64,000 nucleotides of DNA from NCBI RefSeq assembly GCF_014645795.1, contig NZ_BMMK01000020.1, positions 49,594-113,593 of the forward strand, read 5' to 3'. Both the position numbers and the translations under genes were made by a program. Shown piece by piece: positions 25,689-35,370 of the stretch; the first letter of the stretch is position 1, and each line of letters opens with the position of its first letter. The stretch is from Longimycelium tulufanense. Lineage in GTDB: Bacteria; Actinomycetota; Actinomycetes; Mycobacteriales; Pseudonocardiaceae. The notes under the pieces are model-generated. The model did no database searches. It was not told the DNA's origin and saw only the letters and a program-made list of their open reading frames with translations.

Positions 25689-26600
25689 GTGAGCCTGCCG
25701 AGCCGTCACCCCTCCCCCCGCCCCGCCGCCACCGACTACGGCGACGAGCTGGCCGTCGTCGTTGTCACCTACTCGCCCGGCGACACCCTGGAACGCTTCC
25801 TGGACACGATCGCCAAGGCCACGAGCCGCAAGGTGCGGGTGGTGCTCGCGGACAACGGCTCGGTGGACGGCGCACCGGAACGTGCGGCCGAGCGGGACCA
25901 TGTCGAGCTGCTGCGGCTCGGTGAGAACCTGGGATACGGCACGGCGGCGAACCGGGCGATCGTCCAGCTGCCGCGCGAGGTGGGCTGGGTCGTGGTGGCG
26001 AACCCGGACATCGAATGGTCGCCCGGTGCGCTCGACGTGCTGTTGGCCGCGGCCGAGCGGTGGCCGCGGGGCGGCTCGTTCGGGCCGCTGGTGCGCGAGC
26101 CGGACGGCAGCGTCTACCCGTCGGCGCGGCTGGTTCCCTCACTCGGCAAGGGGGTCGGGCACGCGTTGCTGGCCCGGCTGTGGCCGGACAACCCGTGGAG
26201 CCGCGCCTACCGGCAGTCCGACACCGCGGTGACGGAGCGGGCGGCGGGCTGGCTGTCCGGCTCCTGCCTGCTGGTACGGCGGGCCGCCTTCGACTCGGTC
26301 GACGGCTTCGACCCGGGCTACTTCATGTACTTCGAGGACGTCGATCTCGGCGACCGGTTGGGCCGCGCCGGGTGGCTGAACGTCTACGTGCCGGAGGCGG
26401 CGGTGACCCACATCGGTGGGCACGCGACCAAGCGGTCCTCCTCGCGGATGCTGACCGAGCACCACCGCAGCGCATACCGGTACATCGCGGACCGGCACCG
26501 GGGAGCCCGCTGGGCGCCGCTGCGGCTGGTGGTGCGTGCGGGTTTGGCGGTGCGGGCTCGCGCGGAGGTCTGGCGTGCGAGCCGCACCGGAGAACGGTGA
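25689..26600 (+). CDS. wbbL: N-acetylglucosaminyl-diphospho-decaprenol L-rhamnosyltransferase
   Basis: WbbL transfers rhamnose from dTDP-rhamnose to GlcNAc-PP-decaprenol, making the linker that joins arabinogalactan to peptidoglycan. The 303-aa GT2 enzyme matches my memory of M. tuberculosis WbbL (Rv3265c) along its length. Shared features include VVVTYSPGDTLERFLD, VLADNGSVDGAPE, VVANPDIEWSPG, DGSVYPSARLVPSL, GWLSGSCLLVRRAAF and FMYFEDVDLGDRLGRAGWL. It is a peripheral cytoplasmic enzyme. The substrate nucleotide sugar is made by RmlB and RmlD encoded in the same cluster. GTG 25689 is used; another GTG lies 8 bases upstream out of frame. Confidence 0.94.
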   Translation: MSLPSRHPSPRPAATDYGDELAVVVVTYSPGDTLERFLDTIAKATSRKVRVVLADNGSVDGAPERAAERDHVELLRLGENLGYGTAANRAIVQLPREVGWVVVANPDIEWSPGALDVLLAAAERWPRGGSFGPLVREPDGSVYPSARLVPSLGKGVGHALLARLWPDNPWSRAYRQSDTAVTERAAGWLSGSCLLVRRAAFDSVDGFDPGYFMYFEDVDLGDRLGRAGWLNVYVPEAAVTHIGGHATKRSSSRMLTEHHRSAYRYIADRHRGARWAPLRLVVRAGLAVRARAEVWRASRTGER

Positions 26601-26987
26601 GTCGGACAGAGGTCTTGATCGCTCGTCCGCAGCAAGGATCCCCGCTGACGTCGTTGTGGTTCGGTTGTGCGGATGAGCGGCTGATGTGGCGGTAGACCCA
26701 GCCCCGGGAGCCCTGCTGTGGTCGGCACCGGGGAGCCAGGTGGATGGCGGTGCGCATCGGGCTGGCGGTAGAGCGGATCACCCGTACCGAGGAACGCCGG
26801 TCGGCGAACGGCATCGGCGCGGTCGCCGACCCGTGAGCGAAATGCGACCAACGGGGCAGTCGGGTGACGATGCCTCGGGTAAAGGGCGCCTCGGGCGGTG
26901 CGTCGAATCGGGTAGCCCCAGGAGCGGGGCCGGCCCTGTGCGCCGGCTCACCTCGGTGGCGTGAAAAGTGTCACCGGAATGGCGTAG
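26601..26987. other. Intergenic region without a visible gene (387 bases)
   Basis: It lies between the 3' ends of wbbL and a small hypothetical gene. I see no convincing gene, RNA or strong hairpin in it. Confidence 0.4.
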
Positions 26988-27389
26988 TCAGCGGCTGGGG
27001 CGGCGGTGGTGCCGGGGCGGCGGCCCGTGCGGGTTGTGCTGTCCCGGTCCACCCTGCGGGTTGATCACCCCGCGCTGGCCGGTGGACCCTCGATGACCTG
27101 CGGCGGGATGCCCCTGCTGAACCATGCCCGGGTGCTGCGGTGCCACCCCCTGCTGCCCCGCCTGCGGGGGTGGCACCGGGGGGAATGCCTGCGTCTGGGC
27201 GGTCGGCAGCACCACCGTCGAGTCGGGGTCCAGCTCGTTGCGTGGATCGTTCGCGTCGACCACTATGCGCGGGATCTGGACGGTGTTCGCCGCGTCCATG
27301 GGCGACGTGGCATCGTCTGGAGTGACGACGTACCCGCCACGGGCACGAGCCCTCGCCAGGAGTTCGTCGGCACGCTCGCGGGGGTCCAT
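26988..27389 (-). CDS. Small hypothetical protein with a Pro/Gln-rich tail
   Basis: This 133-aa protein is not assigned to a named family. The N-terminus, MDPRERADELLARARARGG followed by YVVTPDDATSPMDAANTV, looks conserved and helical. The C-terminal half is disordered and rich in Pro, Gln, Gly and His, ending in a basic HHRRPSR. No signal peptide or membrane helix is seen. ATG 27389 is preceded by GGAGAGG with an 8-base spacer; an upstream in-frame ATG has no such site. It is divergent from the mannose-1-phosphate guanylyltransferase gene with a 113-base gap, which suggests shared regulation. Confidence 0.62.
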   Translation of the reverse strand: MDPRERADELLARARARGGYVVTPDDATSPMDAANTVQIPRIVVDANDPRNELDPDSTVVLPTAQTQAFPPVPPPQAGQQGVAPQHPGMVQQGHPAAGHRGSTGQRGVINPQGGPGQHNPHGPPPRHHRRPSR

Positions 27390-27502
27390 CGCGCTGACCT
27401 CTCCAGGGGATTGCGGCGGGTCCGACGCCCGCGTGCTGGGGTTGCTCTGCAAGAGTATTCCCCCTAACGGGGACCGGTCAGGACAGAGGGAGGAGTCAGG
27501 GC

Positions 27503-28615
27503 ATGTCGGCCTCGCCGAACCAGCACCTCGCGGTGGGGGAGCCGCTGCACGGGGTGGACGCGGTCGTGCTGGTCGGTGGCAAGGGAACCCGGCTGCGGCC
27601 GCTGACGCTGTCCGCGCCCAAGCCGATGCTGCCCACCGCGGGCGTGCCGTTCCTGACCCACCTGCTGTCCCGGATCCGGGCCGCCGGTATCACGCACGTG
27701 GTGCTCGGCACCTCGTACAAGGCCGAGGTGTTCGCCGAGCACTTCGGCGACGGCTCCGCGCTGGGCCTGGAGCTGGAGTACGTGGTCGAGGAGGAGCCGC
27801 TGGACACCGGCGGCGCGATCCGCAACGTCGCCGACCGCCTGCGCGCGGACGACGTCATGATCTTCAACGGCGACATCCTCTCCGGGGTCGACCTGCCGGC
27901 CGTGCTGGGGACCCACCGCGAGGCGAACGCCGACGTCACGCTGCACCTGGTGAAGGTGCCCGACCCGCGCCGGTTCGGCTGCGTGCCCACCGACGCCGAG
28001 GGACGGGTCACCGCGTTCCTGGAGAAGACGGACAACCCGCCCACCGACCAGATCAACGCCGGCTGCTACGTGTTCCGGCGCCCGGTCGTGGAGAGCATCC
28101 CCGTCGGCCGCCCGGTCTCGGTGGAGCGGGAGACGTTCCCCGGTCTGCTCGAATCGGGTGCGCGGTTGCAGGGACACGTCGACGCCTCCTACTGGCTCGA
28201 CCTGGGCACGCCCGCCGCGTTCGTCCAGGGCAGCGCCGACCTGGTGCGGGGCATCGCCCCGTCGGCGGCATTGCCGGGTCCGGCCGGGCAGGCGATCGTG
28301 CTGGACGGCGCGCGGGTGCGCGACGACGTGGAGCTGACCGGAGGCACCACGGTCGGTACCAACTGCATGATCGGCAACGGTAGCCGGATCGACGGCTCGG
28401 TTCTGTTCGACGGCGCGGTGATCGGCTCCGAGGCGGTCGTCGAGCGTTGCGTGATCGGCGCGAGCGCCAAGATCGGCGATGGCACCGTGCTCCGCGACGT
28501 GGTGATCGGTGACGGCGCGGTCATCGGTGCCGGCTGTGAGCTGGTTGATGGTGCCCGTGTCTGGCCGGGTGTCGAGCTGCCGGACGGTGCGGTGCGCTTC
28601 TCCTCCGACTGCTGA
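27503..28615 (+). CDS. manC: Mannose-1-phosphate guanylyltransferase
   Basis: The enzyme makes GDP-mannose from GTP and mannose-1-phosphate, the donor for mannosylated lipids and glycans. The 370-aa sequence has the nucleotidyltransferase signature LVGGKGTRLRPLT, the product-site stretch KPMLPTAGVPFL, the metal site FNGDIL, and the sugar-binding EKTDNPPTDQINAGCYVF. A left-handed beta-helix of hexapeptide repeats follows (IGNGSRI, IGASAKIGDGT, IGDGAVIGAG). M. tuberculosis calls the syntenic gene manB (Rv3264c); I use manC for the activity. ATG 27503 follows AGGGAGGAG. Phosphomannomutase and ManA, encoded 14-18 kb away, supply its substrate. Confidence 0.9.
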   Translation: MSASPNQHLAVGEPLHGVDAVVLVGGKGTRLRPLTLSAPKPMLPTAGVPFLTHLLSRIRAAGITHVVLGTSYKAEVFAEHFGDGSALGLELEYVVEEEPLDTGGAIRNVADRLRADDVMIFNGDILSGVDLPAVLGTHREANADVTLHLVKVPDPRRFGCVPTDAEGRVTAFLEKTDNPPTDQINAGCYVFRRPVVESIPVGRPVSVERETFPGLLESGARLQGHVDASYWLDLGTPAAFVQGSADLVRGIAPSAALPGPAGQAIVLDGARVRDDVELTGGTTVGTNCMIGNGSRIDGSVLFDGAVIGSEAVVERCVIGASAKIGDGTVLRDVVIGDGAVIGAGCELVDGARVWPGVELPDGAVRFSSDC

Positions 28616-28776
28616 CCACACGAATCTGTGCGCTGAGCGCGCGCTCATCGGGGTTCCTGCCACAACATCACGGGCAGGATGCACTCTCGCGATACCAACA
28701 TCCATGCACGGGACGGGTACTGCCCGCCGGACGGCGTGCCGACGCCACGCCGAGAACACCAAGGTGCACCCGTAGG

Positions 28777-28880
28777 GCGCGTTAGCGCCTCTCCGCGGCA
28801 GGTGAAATGCGCGTTGGAATGACGCCAGGGGTGCGCGTACGAGGGGCTCGTACGCGTTGGATGACGGGGCAGGTGCGCGT
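28777..28880. repeat. GCGCGT motif cluster with a 10-bp palindromic hairpin
   Basis: GCGCGT or ACGCGT occurs at 28777, 28809, 28833, 28852 and 28875, often followed by TTGGAATGAC-like text. Within it, CGCGTACGAG-ggg-CTCGTACGCG (28834-28856) is a perfect 10-bp stem. It may be a terminator of manC or a protein-binding array. Confidence 0.4.
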
Positions 28881-29820
28881 GAGATGAAGGCTAAGCGAGT
28901 GTGTCGTACATCCATGAGCCGCCCGCATAGCGTGCTTTGTCCACGTTCGCCACGGGCGAGTGCCGAGTACGGACGGATCGCTGCCGTCGACAGATCGCTT
29001 TGTCGACTCCGAGAACGCGTTGGGGGGCGTCCTCACAGTGCGGCATCGGCCGCGGCTGACAGGTTCGGCGTGCGGTGCCACGGCCGGGCGCCCGGGATCA
29101 ACCGGTCATACCGGCCCGACCGGGACTTCCCCCACGCCGAGGACCGTCTGAAAGCCCCCGCGATGGGCGCAACCACTGAGCGTGGCCGAAGGACGCGGGC
29201 GAGCCGCTGACAGCCGAAATCAAGCGACCAACCGGGATCAGCCTGGGACTTCATACCCGCTCTGCGGAGAGATCAACGCGCGCCGGAGGTACTCGGTAGC
29301 CCCGCCAAAAGCGTGAACGAAGGCGACCAAGCACAGTCAGGACCGCTACTGCATCACTCGTATGGCGGTGTCTGACGGGCTAATCGCGTCACAGGGCTTG
29401 ATCTGTCCGCTGGAGCGCTCGGTATGGTGACAGTGCGGGAGGGTGACCGCTCCTGTCGACCCTGCGGGGTCTGACTTCACCGAACGGCTGTTGCGGCGAT
29501 GCGGCACCCTCCCGTCCAATGTCCGGGTTGTTCCACCACACCCGCGCACGCTTTCGGCGGCTGACTGGATCACTCCCCGTCTCAGAGCGTGGGGAGTGGC
29601 CACTCGGTGGTGACCCACCCTGGCCATACCACCCGCGCCGCGCACCCACTCGTGGCTGGTCCCCGCGTCCTGCAGGTCGATGTCGCGACACGCGCTCAGG
29701 CCGGCGGGGCCCTCCGGGTGGCCGGCTGTGGCCCGCGACGGCGAGGCCGGGGGAGTGTGGCGGCGGGGTTCCCGCTCACACGCCGGGTACCGGTGCCGCG
29801 GCAGGCGCGCGGACACTTCC

Positions 29821-29826
29821 TAGACT
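29821..29826 (+). promoter_or_regulatory. -10 element for a leaderless DNA glycosylase mRNA
   Basis: TAGACT is 6 bases before the GTG start at 29833 and there is no ribosome-binding site. Confidence 0.45.
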
Positions 29827-29832
29827 TGGCCC

Positions 29833-30762
29833 GTGACCAGCGCGGAAGAGGCATCACCACGGCCGTTGAGCCGGTCGTGGCGACCGGGCTTCCCGCTCGA
29901 TCTTCCCGCCGTGCTGGCCCCGCTGCGCCGGGGAACGGGCGACCCCACCCTCCGCGTCGAGGAGGGTGCGGCATGGCGGGCCTGCACCACGCCCGAAGGC
30001 CCCACCACCCTCCGGCTCACCCGGCGCGACGGTGCGGTCCACGCGACGGCATGGGGGCCGGGAGCCCACTGGGTGCTGGACGGGGTGCCCGCGTTGCTGG
30101 GCGCGGAGGACGACGACAGTGACTTCGAGGCACACCATCCGCTGATCGCCGACACCCGGCGCCGCAACCCGGGCCTTCGCCTGGGAACGACCGGCCGCGT
30201 GTGGGACGTCCTCGTGCCGGCGGTACTGGAACAGAAGGTGACCGGCCGCGAGGCGTGGCGCTCCTGGCGTGAGCTGTGCCGGCGCTACGGCACACCCGCG
30301 CCCGGCCCGGCACCCGCCGGAATGCGGGTTCCACCCACCCCGCAGGCGATCCGGACGATTCCGGACTGGGAGTGGCACCGAGCGGGGCTCGACGGCGCTC
30401 GTCGCCGCACCCTCGTCCGGGTCGCCGGCGTCGCACGCCGGCTGGAGCGAGCGGTCGAGTTGGGTGGCGAGCGCGGTCGCCAACTGCTGCGCCTGGTACC
30501 GGGTATCGGCGTATGGACCGCGGCCGAGGTCGCGCAGCGGGCATGGGGTGACGCCGATGCGGTGAGCGTCGGCGACTTCCACATTCCTTCGGTGGTCGGT
30601 TGGGCCCTGCTCGGTCGACCGCTCGATGACGACGGCATGCTCGAGCTGCTGGCGCCCTACGCACCGCACCGCCATCGCGCTGTCCGCTATGTCGAGGCGT
30701 CCGGTTTCCGTAAGCCGCGGTTCGGCCCCCGCACCAGCCCACGTGACTACCGGCGCATCTGA
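29833..30762 (+). CDS. DNA-3-methyladenine glycosylase (HhH-GPD superfamily)
   Basis: The enzyme would excise alkylated bases such as 3-methyladenine in base-excision repair. The 309-aa protein has the helix-hairpin-helix segment LLRLVPGIGVWTAAEVA (about residues 218-234) followed by the glycosylase aspartate D248 in SVGDFHIPS. A helical domain with EQKVTGREAWRSW lies upstream. This arrangement is AlkA/MPG-like; no iron-sulfur cysteines follow, unlike MutY or Nth. An Ada-type methyl-transfer domain is absent. It stands alone between two gene-poor stretches, and induction by alkylation damage cannot be judged from the sequence. Confidence 0.85.
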   Translation: MTSAEEASPRPLSRSWRPGFPLDLPAVLAPLRRGTGDPTLRVEEGAAWRACTTPEGPTTLRLTRRDGAVHATAWGPGAHWVLDGVPALLGAEDDDSDFEAHHPLIADTRRRNPGLRLGTTGRVWDVLVPAVLEQKVTGREAWRSWRELCRRYGTPAPGPAPAGMRVPPTPQAIRTIPDWEWHRAGLDGARRRTLVRVAGVARRLERAVELGGERGRQLLRLVPGIGVWTAAEVAQRAWGDADAVSVGDFHIPSVVGWALLGRPLDDDGMLELLAPYAPHRHRAVRYVEASGFRKPRFGPRTSPRDYRRI

Positions 30763-31188
30763 TCGTCTCGGTGGATCCAGGCACCCCACACGATGCCCGA
30801 TTTGAGTTGTACGTTGAGATGTGGGGATTTCGACTCGCCCAACTCCCGTCAATGGATGCCCAACGTTGAGCACCAAGAACGCGAATGGAAGCGGCGACCG
30901 GGCCTCGGCCGTGGGTTGAACACAGGTCGTGGTGCCGGTGCCCGTGACGACTCCCACGTGAGATCGTCGGCGGCCCGCCCGGCCCGTCCGTTGGTGGCGA
31001 AGCTCAAGGAGGGGACAAGGCAGACGCCGACGGGCCGTCTCGCGAAGCCCAAGCCTCCAGGAGAGGGAGCCCGCGTTTGAGCGGGGGAGCGGACAGCCAT
31101 GACGTCCCCTACGGGCGAGCATCACTACCGCGATTCGTGACAGGGCTGCAACCATCAGCCCGTTGCCATCGACGGCGGGAGGAACCGT
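30763..31188. other. Intergenic region (426 bases) upstream of the MatB-like gene
   Basis: No gene is supported. It ends in GGGAGGAACCGT, the ribosome-binding site of the downstream gene. Confidence 0.4.
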
Positions 31189-32649
31189 ATGAACGCGCCG
31201 CTGCTCCCCGCGCTCACCGAGCCCGACCAGCGGGAGGCGATCCGGTTCGGTCAGCACACCCTGACCTACCGGGACCTGGCCGGCACCGCCGGTTGGCTGG
31301 CGCGGCAGGTCACCGGCGCCGGGCGAGTGGCGGTGTGGGCGGACTCCTCGATCCACACCTGTGTGGCGGTCGTGGGGTGCTTGCTGGCCGGCGTCCCGGT
31401 GGTGCCGATCAACCCGAAGGTCGGCGAGCGGGAGCTGACACACATCGTCAACGACAGCAAGCCCTCCGCGGTACTGGCCGCACCGGGTGTCACCGTGCCC
31501 TCGGCTCTGGCCGGCCCGCGGCAGGTCCACGTTGACATCGAGGCGCGCGAACCGTGGACCGGGGAGGAACCGCCGGCGGATGCGTCCGCGCTCATCGTCT
31601 ACACCTCGGGCACGACCGGCTCACCGAAGGGCGTCGTGCTGCCGCGTCGGGCGCTCGCGAGCAACCTCGATGCCCTGTCCAAGGCATGGGAGTGGACCTC
31701 CGAGGACGTCCTTGTCCATGCCCTGCCCCTGTTCCACGTGCACGGTCTGGTCCTCGGCGTGCTGGGGCCGCTGCGGCTCGGCGGGACTGTGCAGCACCTT
31801 GGGCGATTCGACCCCGAAGGCATAGGGACCGCGCTCGCCAGAACGGCGACCATGATGTTCGGCGTTCCCACGATGTACCAACGGCTTCTCGCCTCGGCCG
31901 AGGCGGACCCCGAGCTTGCGCGGGCGCTCGGCCGGGCGCGCCTTCTCGTGTCCGGATCGGCGGCCCTGCCCGCCACCGTGCACGAGCGCATCCACGAGGT
32001 GACCGGGCAACGCGTCGTGGAGCGCTACGGCATGACCGAGACGCTGATGAACTGCGCCATCCGCGCCAGTGGCGACCGCCGGCCGGGCACCGTGGGACCC
32101 GCGGTGGACACGGTGGACCTCCGGTTGGTGGACGAGACCGGCCAGCCGCAGGACGTCTACGACGACGAAACCGTCGGCGAGATCGAAGTTCGAGGCCCCA
32201 ATCTGTTCCTGGAATACCTGAACCGCCCCGACGCCACGGCCGCGGTGTTCCACGACGGGTGGTTCCGTACCGGCGACATGGCGACGCGCGCTGCGGACGG
32301 CTACTACCGCATCGTCGGTCGACGCGCGACCGATCTGATCAAGAGTGGTGGCTACAAGATCGGCGCGGGGGAGATCGAGAACGCCCTGCTGGAGCATCCG
32401 GACGTCGCCGAGGTCGCGGTCACCGGGGAACCCGACGCCGACCTGGGTGAGCGGGTCGTCGCCTGGGTGGTTCCCGTCGGCGGGCGCCACCCCTCGGAAC
32501 AGGAGCTCACCGACCATGTCGCGCGGTTGCTCGCCCCGCACAAGCGGCCACGGACGGTCCGGTACCTGAATGAGTTGCCTCGCAACGACATGGGCAAGGT
32601 GGTGAAGACGCGGTTGATCGCGCCACCGGCGTGGTCGAAGGACCGGTAA
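31189..32649 (+). CDS. matB: MatB-like malonyl-CoA synthetase
   Basis: The enzyme would activate malonate (or methylmalonate) with ATP and CoA, giving extender units for fatty-acid or polyketide synthesis. The 486-aa adenylate-forming enzyme has the ATP loop YTSGTTGSPKG, VHALPLFHVHGL, ERYGMTETLM, FRTGDMA, the hinge GRRATDLIKSGGYKIGAGE and the catalytic lysine of NDMGKVVK. The sequence recalls Streptomyces coelicolor SCO2444, a characterised malonyl-CoA synthetase, nearly throughout. ATG 31189 follows GGGAGG. No malonate decarboxylase or transporter is nearby, so it is an orphan. A medium-chain acyl specificity is the main alternative. Confidence 0.82.
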   Translation: MNAPLLPALTEPDQREAIRFGQHTLTYRDLAGTAGWLARQVTGAGRVAVWADSSIHTCVAVVGCLLAGVPVVPINPKVGERELTHIVNDSKPSAVLAAPGVTVPSALAGPRQVHVDIEAREPWTGEEPPADASALIVYTSGTTGSPKGVVLPRRALASNLDALSKAWEWTSEDVLVHALPLFHVHGLVLGVLGPLRLGGTVQHLGRFDPEGIGTALARTATMMFGVPTMYQRLLASAEADPELARALGRARLLVSGSAALPATVHERIHEVTGQRVVERYGMTETLMNCAIRASGDRRPGTVGPAVDTVDLRLVDETGQPQDVYDDETVGEIEVRGPNLFLEYLNRPDATAAVFHDGWFRTGDMATRAADGYYRIVGRRATDLIKSGGYKIGAGEIENALLEHPDVAEVAVTGEPDADLGERVVAWVVPVGGRHPSEQELTDHVARLLAPHKRPRTVRYLNELPRNDMGKVVKTRLIAPPAWSKDR

Positions 32650-33153
32650 ACGCCGGCCCGGCGCACGACGGCGACCACGTTTTGGGACCGCGCGAGGTTG
32701 GCAGAGAAGTCAGCACGCCCACCCGAATCCGGCTCCGCTCACGCTCCGCCGGGTGCGGTTGCCTGCCGGATCACCTTCCGACTTTCGAGTCGGCTTCATG
32801 CTCAATAGCGCGCGAACACTGAGGAGGCATTGGGGTTCGCCTCCGTCTCGGTGACCTGTGAGCCGAGCGGTCACGCGCGGGCGTGGGGCGGAGCAGATCG
32901 CGTCGAGCAGTTACCCGCGGGCGCGGGCAAGGCCGGTGAGCATAGTTCTGCGGCTCCTCTCCCCACGCCGACTCGCTGCACACAGGAGAACAACGCTGAT
33001 GCTGTCCTGTTGTTTGGCTGGCAGCCAGCTTCGCGCGGACGCCGGCATGCTGGGCGGCCAACAGGCACGCAGGGTGACAGGGTGGTGTAGCGGACGCCGT
33101 ATGTTCTTGCCCCGCCGGCGCGCGATGAGGGTCCGCAACTGCCCTGGTGCCAA
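32650..33153. other. Intergenic region (504 bases) between convergent genes
   Basis: No gene is convincing. A short frame starting at TTG 32830 has GAGGAGG only two bases upstream and no recognisable protein content. Minus-strand text ending near 32919 encodes LARARG-stop, like the Nudix gene's end, which hints at a small duplication. Confidence 0.35.
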
Positions 33154-33693
33154 CTATCCCCGAGCGCGGGCGAGACGGACGAGTTCCGGAATGGTGTCCA
33201 CGTTGGACGGAAGCGCACCGACCGGCCACCATTGCAGGTCCACCGACTCCGCGCTGCGCACCGCCCGCGCCCCGACCGGCGCGCGCACCAGGAAGCGCAC
33301 GTCCAGGTGCCGCGTGGGAACACCCAGCGAGCACGTGATCGGGTGCACGTCCAGGTGCAGCGGGCTTGGCTCGATCCACAGGTCCGCGATACCCGACTCC
33401 TCGACCGCCTCCCGCAGCGCGGCGCCGAGCAGGCTCGTGTCCTCCGGCTCGCAGTGACCGCCGAGCTGCAACCACCGGCCCACCCGCGGATGCAGGGTCA
33501 GCAGCACGTGGTCACCGCTCGCGTCGAACACCACCGCGGAGGCGGTCAGATGCCCCGGCTCGCACGACCGCATACAGCCGTCCGGCCGCGCGGCCAGAAA
33601 GGCCAGGAACGCATGCCGCAACGCCTCCTGACGCTCGTCGTCCGGACGCCACTCGAACAGGGTGCGCACCGCGTCCGCGTGCAGGCTCACCAT
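33154..33693 (-). CDS. Nudix hydrolase
   Basis: Nudix enzymes hydrolyse nucleoside diphosphates linked to another moiety. The 179-aa protein has an intact Nudix box, G-x5-E-x7-REAVEESGI, with GHCEPEDTSLLGAALREAVEE readable at about residues 88-108. The flanking ASAVVFDASGDHVLLTLHP and WLQLGGH are typical. ATG 33693 follows GGAGG with a short spacer; longer in-frame starts add an Arg-rich segment with no support. The substrate cannot be inferred. It faces the MatB-like gene across a 504-base gap. Confidence 0.83.
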   Translation of the reverse strand: MVSLHADAVRTLFEWRPDDERQEALRHAFLAFLAARPDGCMRSCEPGHLTASAVVFDASGDHVLLTLHPRVGRWLQLGGHCEPEDTSLLGAALREAVEESGIADLWIEPSPLHLDVHPITCSLGVPTRHLDVRFLVRAPVGARAVRSAESVDLQWWPVGALPSNVDTIPELVRLARARG

Positions 33694-34014
33694 GAACCTC
33701 CGTGGATGTTTCGGGTTTCGGCCCAGGGGAATCGGACCTCTGCTCAGCAGGGCCTGGGCTGTGGATCGCGCGGTGGTGTTGCCGTGCCGTGGTGAATACC
33801 CTCGCCGCGTGCCCGCATACCTCCGTTCTTGAGACCGGGGCGAAGCCGGGCAACTGAACGGGTACCAATGGTCGACCACGTGCCCCGGGGCGTCGGCTCC
33901 CGATGTGTGCAGGTGGTATCAGACCCTCCGACAACGCTCGGGCGGCAGCCGGGCGCAAAGCGGGGACCCTTGCCCCGAAGGACACGGGTCCCCGTGCTTC
34001 AGCGCAGGCACGGA
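33694..34014. other. Intergenic region (321 bases) upstream of the Nudix gene
   Basis: It holds the Nudix promoter and, at its right end, the fbiB terminator hairpin. No gene is seen. Confidence 0.4.
33962..33993 (-). terminator. Hairpin downstream of fbiB
   Basis: GGGGACCC and GGGTCCCC form an 8-bp stem around a 16-base loop, 22 bases past the fbiB stop. Confidence 0.5.
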
Positions 34015-35370
34015 TCAAAGCTCCACCAAACCCCCACCGACGTCGGCCAGCGGCCGCGGGGCCGCCGGCCCCTCGGCGGGATGACCCACGGCGACCGCCC
34101 CCAGCGGCTGCCAATCCGTCGGGAGGTTCAAGACGCCCCGCACCACGTCGGGGCAGAACAGCGTCGACGACACCCAGCACGAGCCGAGCTCCTCGGCGGC
34201 CAGGGCCACCAGCAGCCCCTGCACGGCCGCCCCGCCGGCAACGGTGAACATCGTCCGCTCCGCGCCCGACCGCCGCTGGTCCGGGTAGCTGTGCGCGCCC
34301 TCGCACACCAGGAACGGCAACACCAGTTCCGGCGCCGCAAACAGCAGGTCGCCCCGCCGCACCCGGCGGTCCACCCGCTCCGGCGACATTCCCTCCGCCG
34401 TCAGGTCCGCGCGCCACGCCTCCCGCATCGTGGTCAGCAGCTTCGCCCGGAGCACACGATCGCGGACCCACACGAACCGCACCGGGTGGGTGTGGTGCGG
34501 CGCCGGGGCGGTCAACGCGGCTCCGACCGCACGCCGCACCGCGTCCTCGGGCACCGGCTCGTCGGAGAAGACCCGCACCGAGCGGCGCAGCAACACCGCC
34601 TCCCGGCGGCCCTGGGCGATCGCCTCGGCGGTACCCAACCGGAACAGGTCCTCCTCGACGGGTCGCACGAGATCGCGCGCGGTGGAGCCGTCGTCGTCGA
34701 CACGAAGCCCGCGAACCACCGCCACGGGCACCCCACCCAGCTTGCCCTTCACCAGGTCCGCGGCGGCCGCCAGCTCGTCGGCCACCGCCACCGCGGTCAC
34801 ATACAGCTCGTTGCCCTGCTGGTCCGTGTGGCCGGCGTACGGGTGCAACACGGGCAGGCCCGACGAGCCGATCGCCGCGTCGGTCTGGCCGATCCGCCAC
34901 GCCCGGCCCATGGTGTCGGTGATCACCACGGCCACCGACACGCCCAGCCGCCCACGCAGCTCCGACCGCAGCCGGGCCGCCGAGGCATCCGGGTCGACCG
35001 GCAGCAACGCCAGCTCCCCGGTCGCCACGTTCGAGTTGTCCACGCCGGCGGCCGCCTGCACCACGCCGATCCGGTTCTGGCTGATCACGGTGTTGCGGAA
35101 GCGGGCCAGAACCCGCACCGACTCCTGCTCGACCAGCCGGCGACGCGCCGCGTCCCGGGCCTGCGGCTCGGTCGGCACCGTCACCAGCCGACCCTCCACT
35201 TTGGACACGATCTTGCTCGTGACCACGAGCACGTCACCATCGGCCAGCCACGGGGCGGCCGCGGCGATGGCACCGGCCAGGTCATCACCCGGCCGGAACT
35301 CCGGCAGCCCGGCCACCGCGAGCAACTCCACCCGCCCGGCGGCGTGGTCGCCCGGCACCTGCTCAGCCAA
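34015..35370 (-). CDS. fbiB: Coenzyme F420:L-glutamate ligase / dehydro-F420 reductase
   Basis: FbiB adds the oligoglutamate tail to F420-0, and its C-terminal FMN domain reduces the dehydro precursor. The 451-aa protein has two domains. Residues about 1-245 are the CofE-like ligase ([58 protein letters not shown]). Residues about 255-451 are the nitroreductase-like domain ([42 protein letters not shown]). The length matches M. tuberculosis FbiB (448 aa). I start at TTG 35370, overlapping the fbiA stop by 8 bases, which implies coupling; GTG 35358 is the alternative. Confidence 0.93.
   Translation of the reverse strand: MAEQVPGDHAAGRVELLAVAGLPEFRPGDDLAGAIAAAAPWLADGDVLVVTSKIVSKVEGRLVTVPTEPQARDAARRRLVEQESVRVLARFRNTVISQNRIGVVQAAAGVDNSNVATGELALLPVDPDASAARLRSELRGRLGVSVAVVITDTMGRAWRIGQTDAAIGSSGLPVLHPYAGHTDQQGNELYVTAVAVADELAAAADLVKGKLGGVPVAVVRGLRVDDDGSTARDLVRPVEEDLFRLGTAEAIAQGRREAVLLRRSVRVFSDEPVPEDAVRRAVGAALTAPAPHHTHPVRFVWVRDRVLRAKLLTTMREAWRADLTAEGMSPERVDRRVRRGDLLFAAPELVLPFLVCEGAHSYPDQRRSGAERTMFTVAGGAAVQGLLVALAAEELGSCWVSSTLFCPDVVRGVLNLPTDWQPLGAVAVGHPAEGPAAPRPLADVGGGLVEL

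Larger units (their letters stand above)
28616..29832. other. Long gene-poor region (1.2 kb)
   Basis: No open frame here looks like protein by composition or motif on either strand. The left part carries palindromes and a cluster of GCGCGT motifs, listed separately. I found no tRNA-like arm or transposase remnant. It may be a decayed gene or a regulatory or RNA-coding region. Confidence 0.45.

Noticed and set aside
32830..33090. Short plus-strand frame with GAGGAGG near a TTG start
   Set aside because: The spacer is only two bases and the predicted 86-residue text has no recognisable protein character.
32911..33153. Minus-strand frame ending LARARG like the Nudix protein
   Set aside because: Only the last few codons resemble the Nudix end; the rest is unrelated, so this could be chance.
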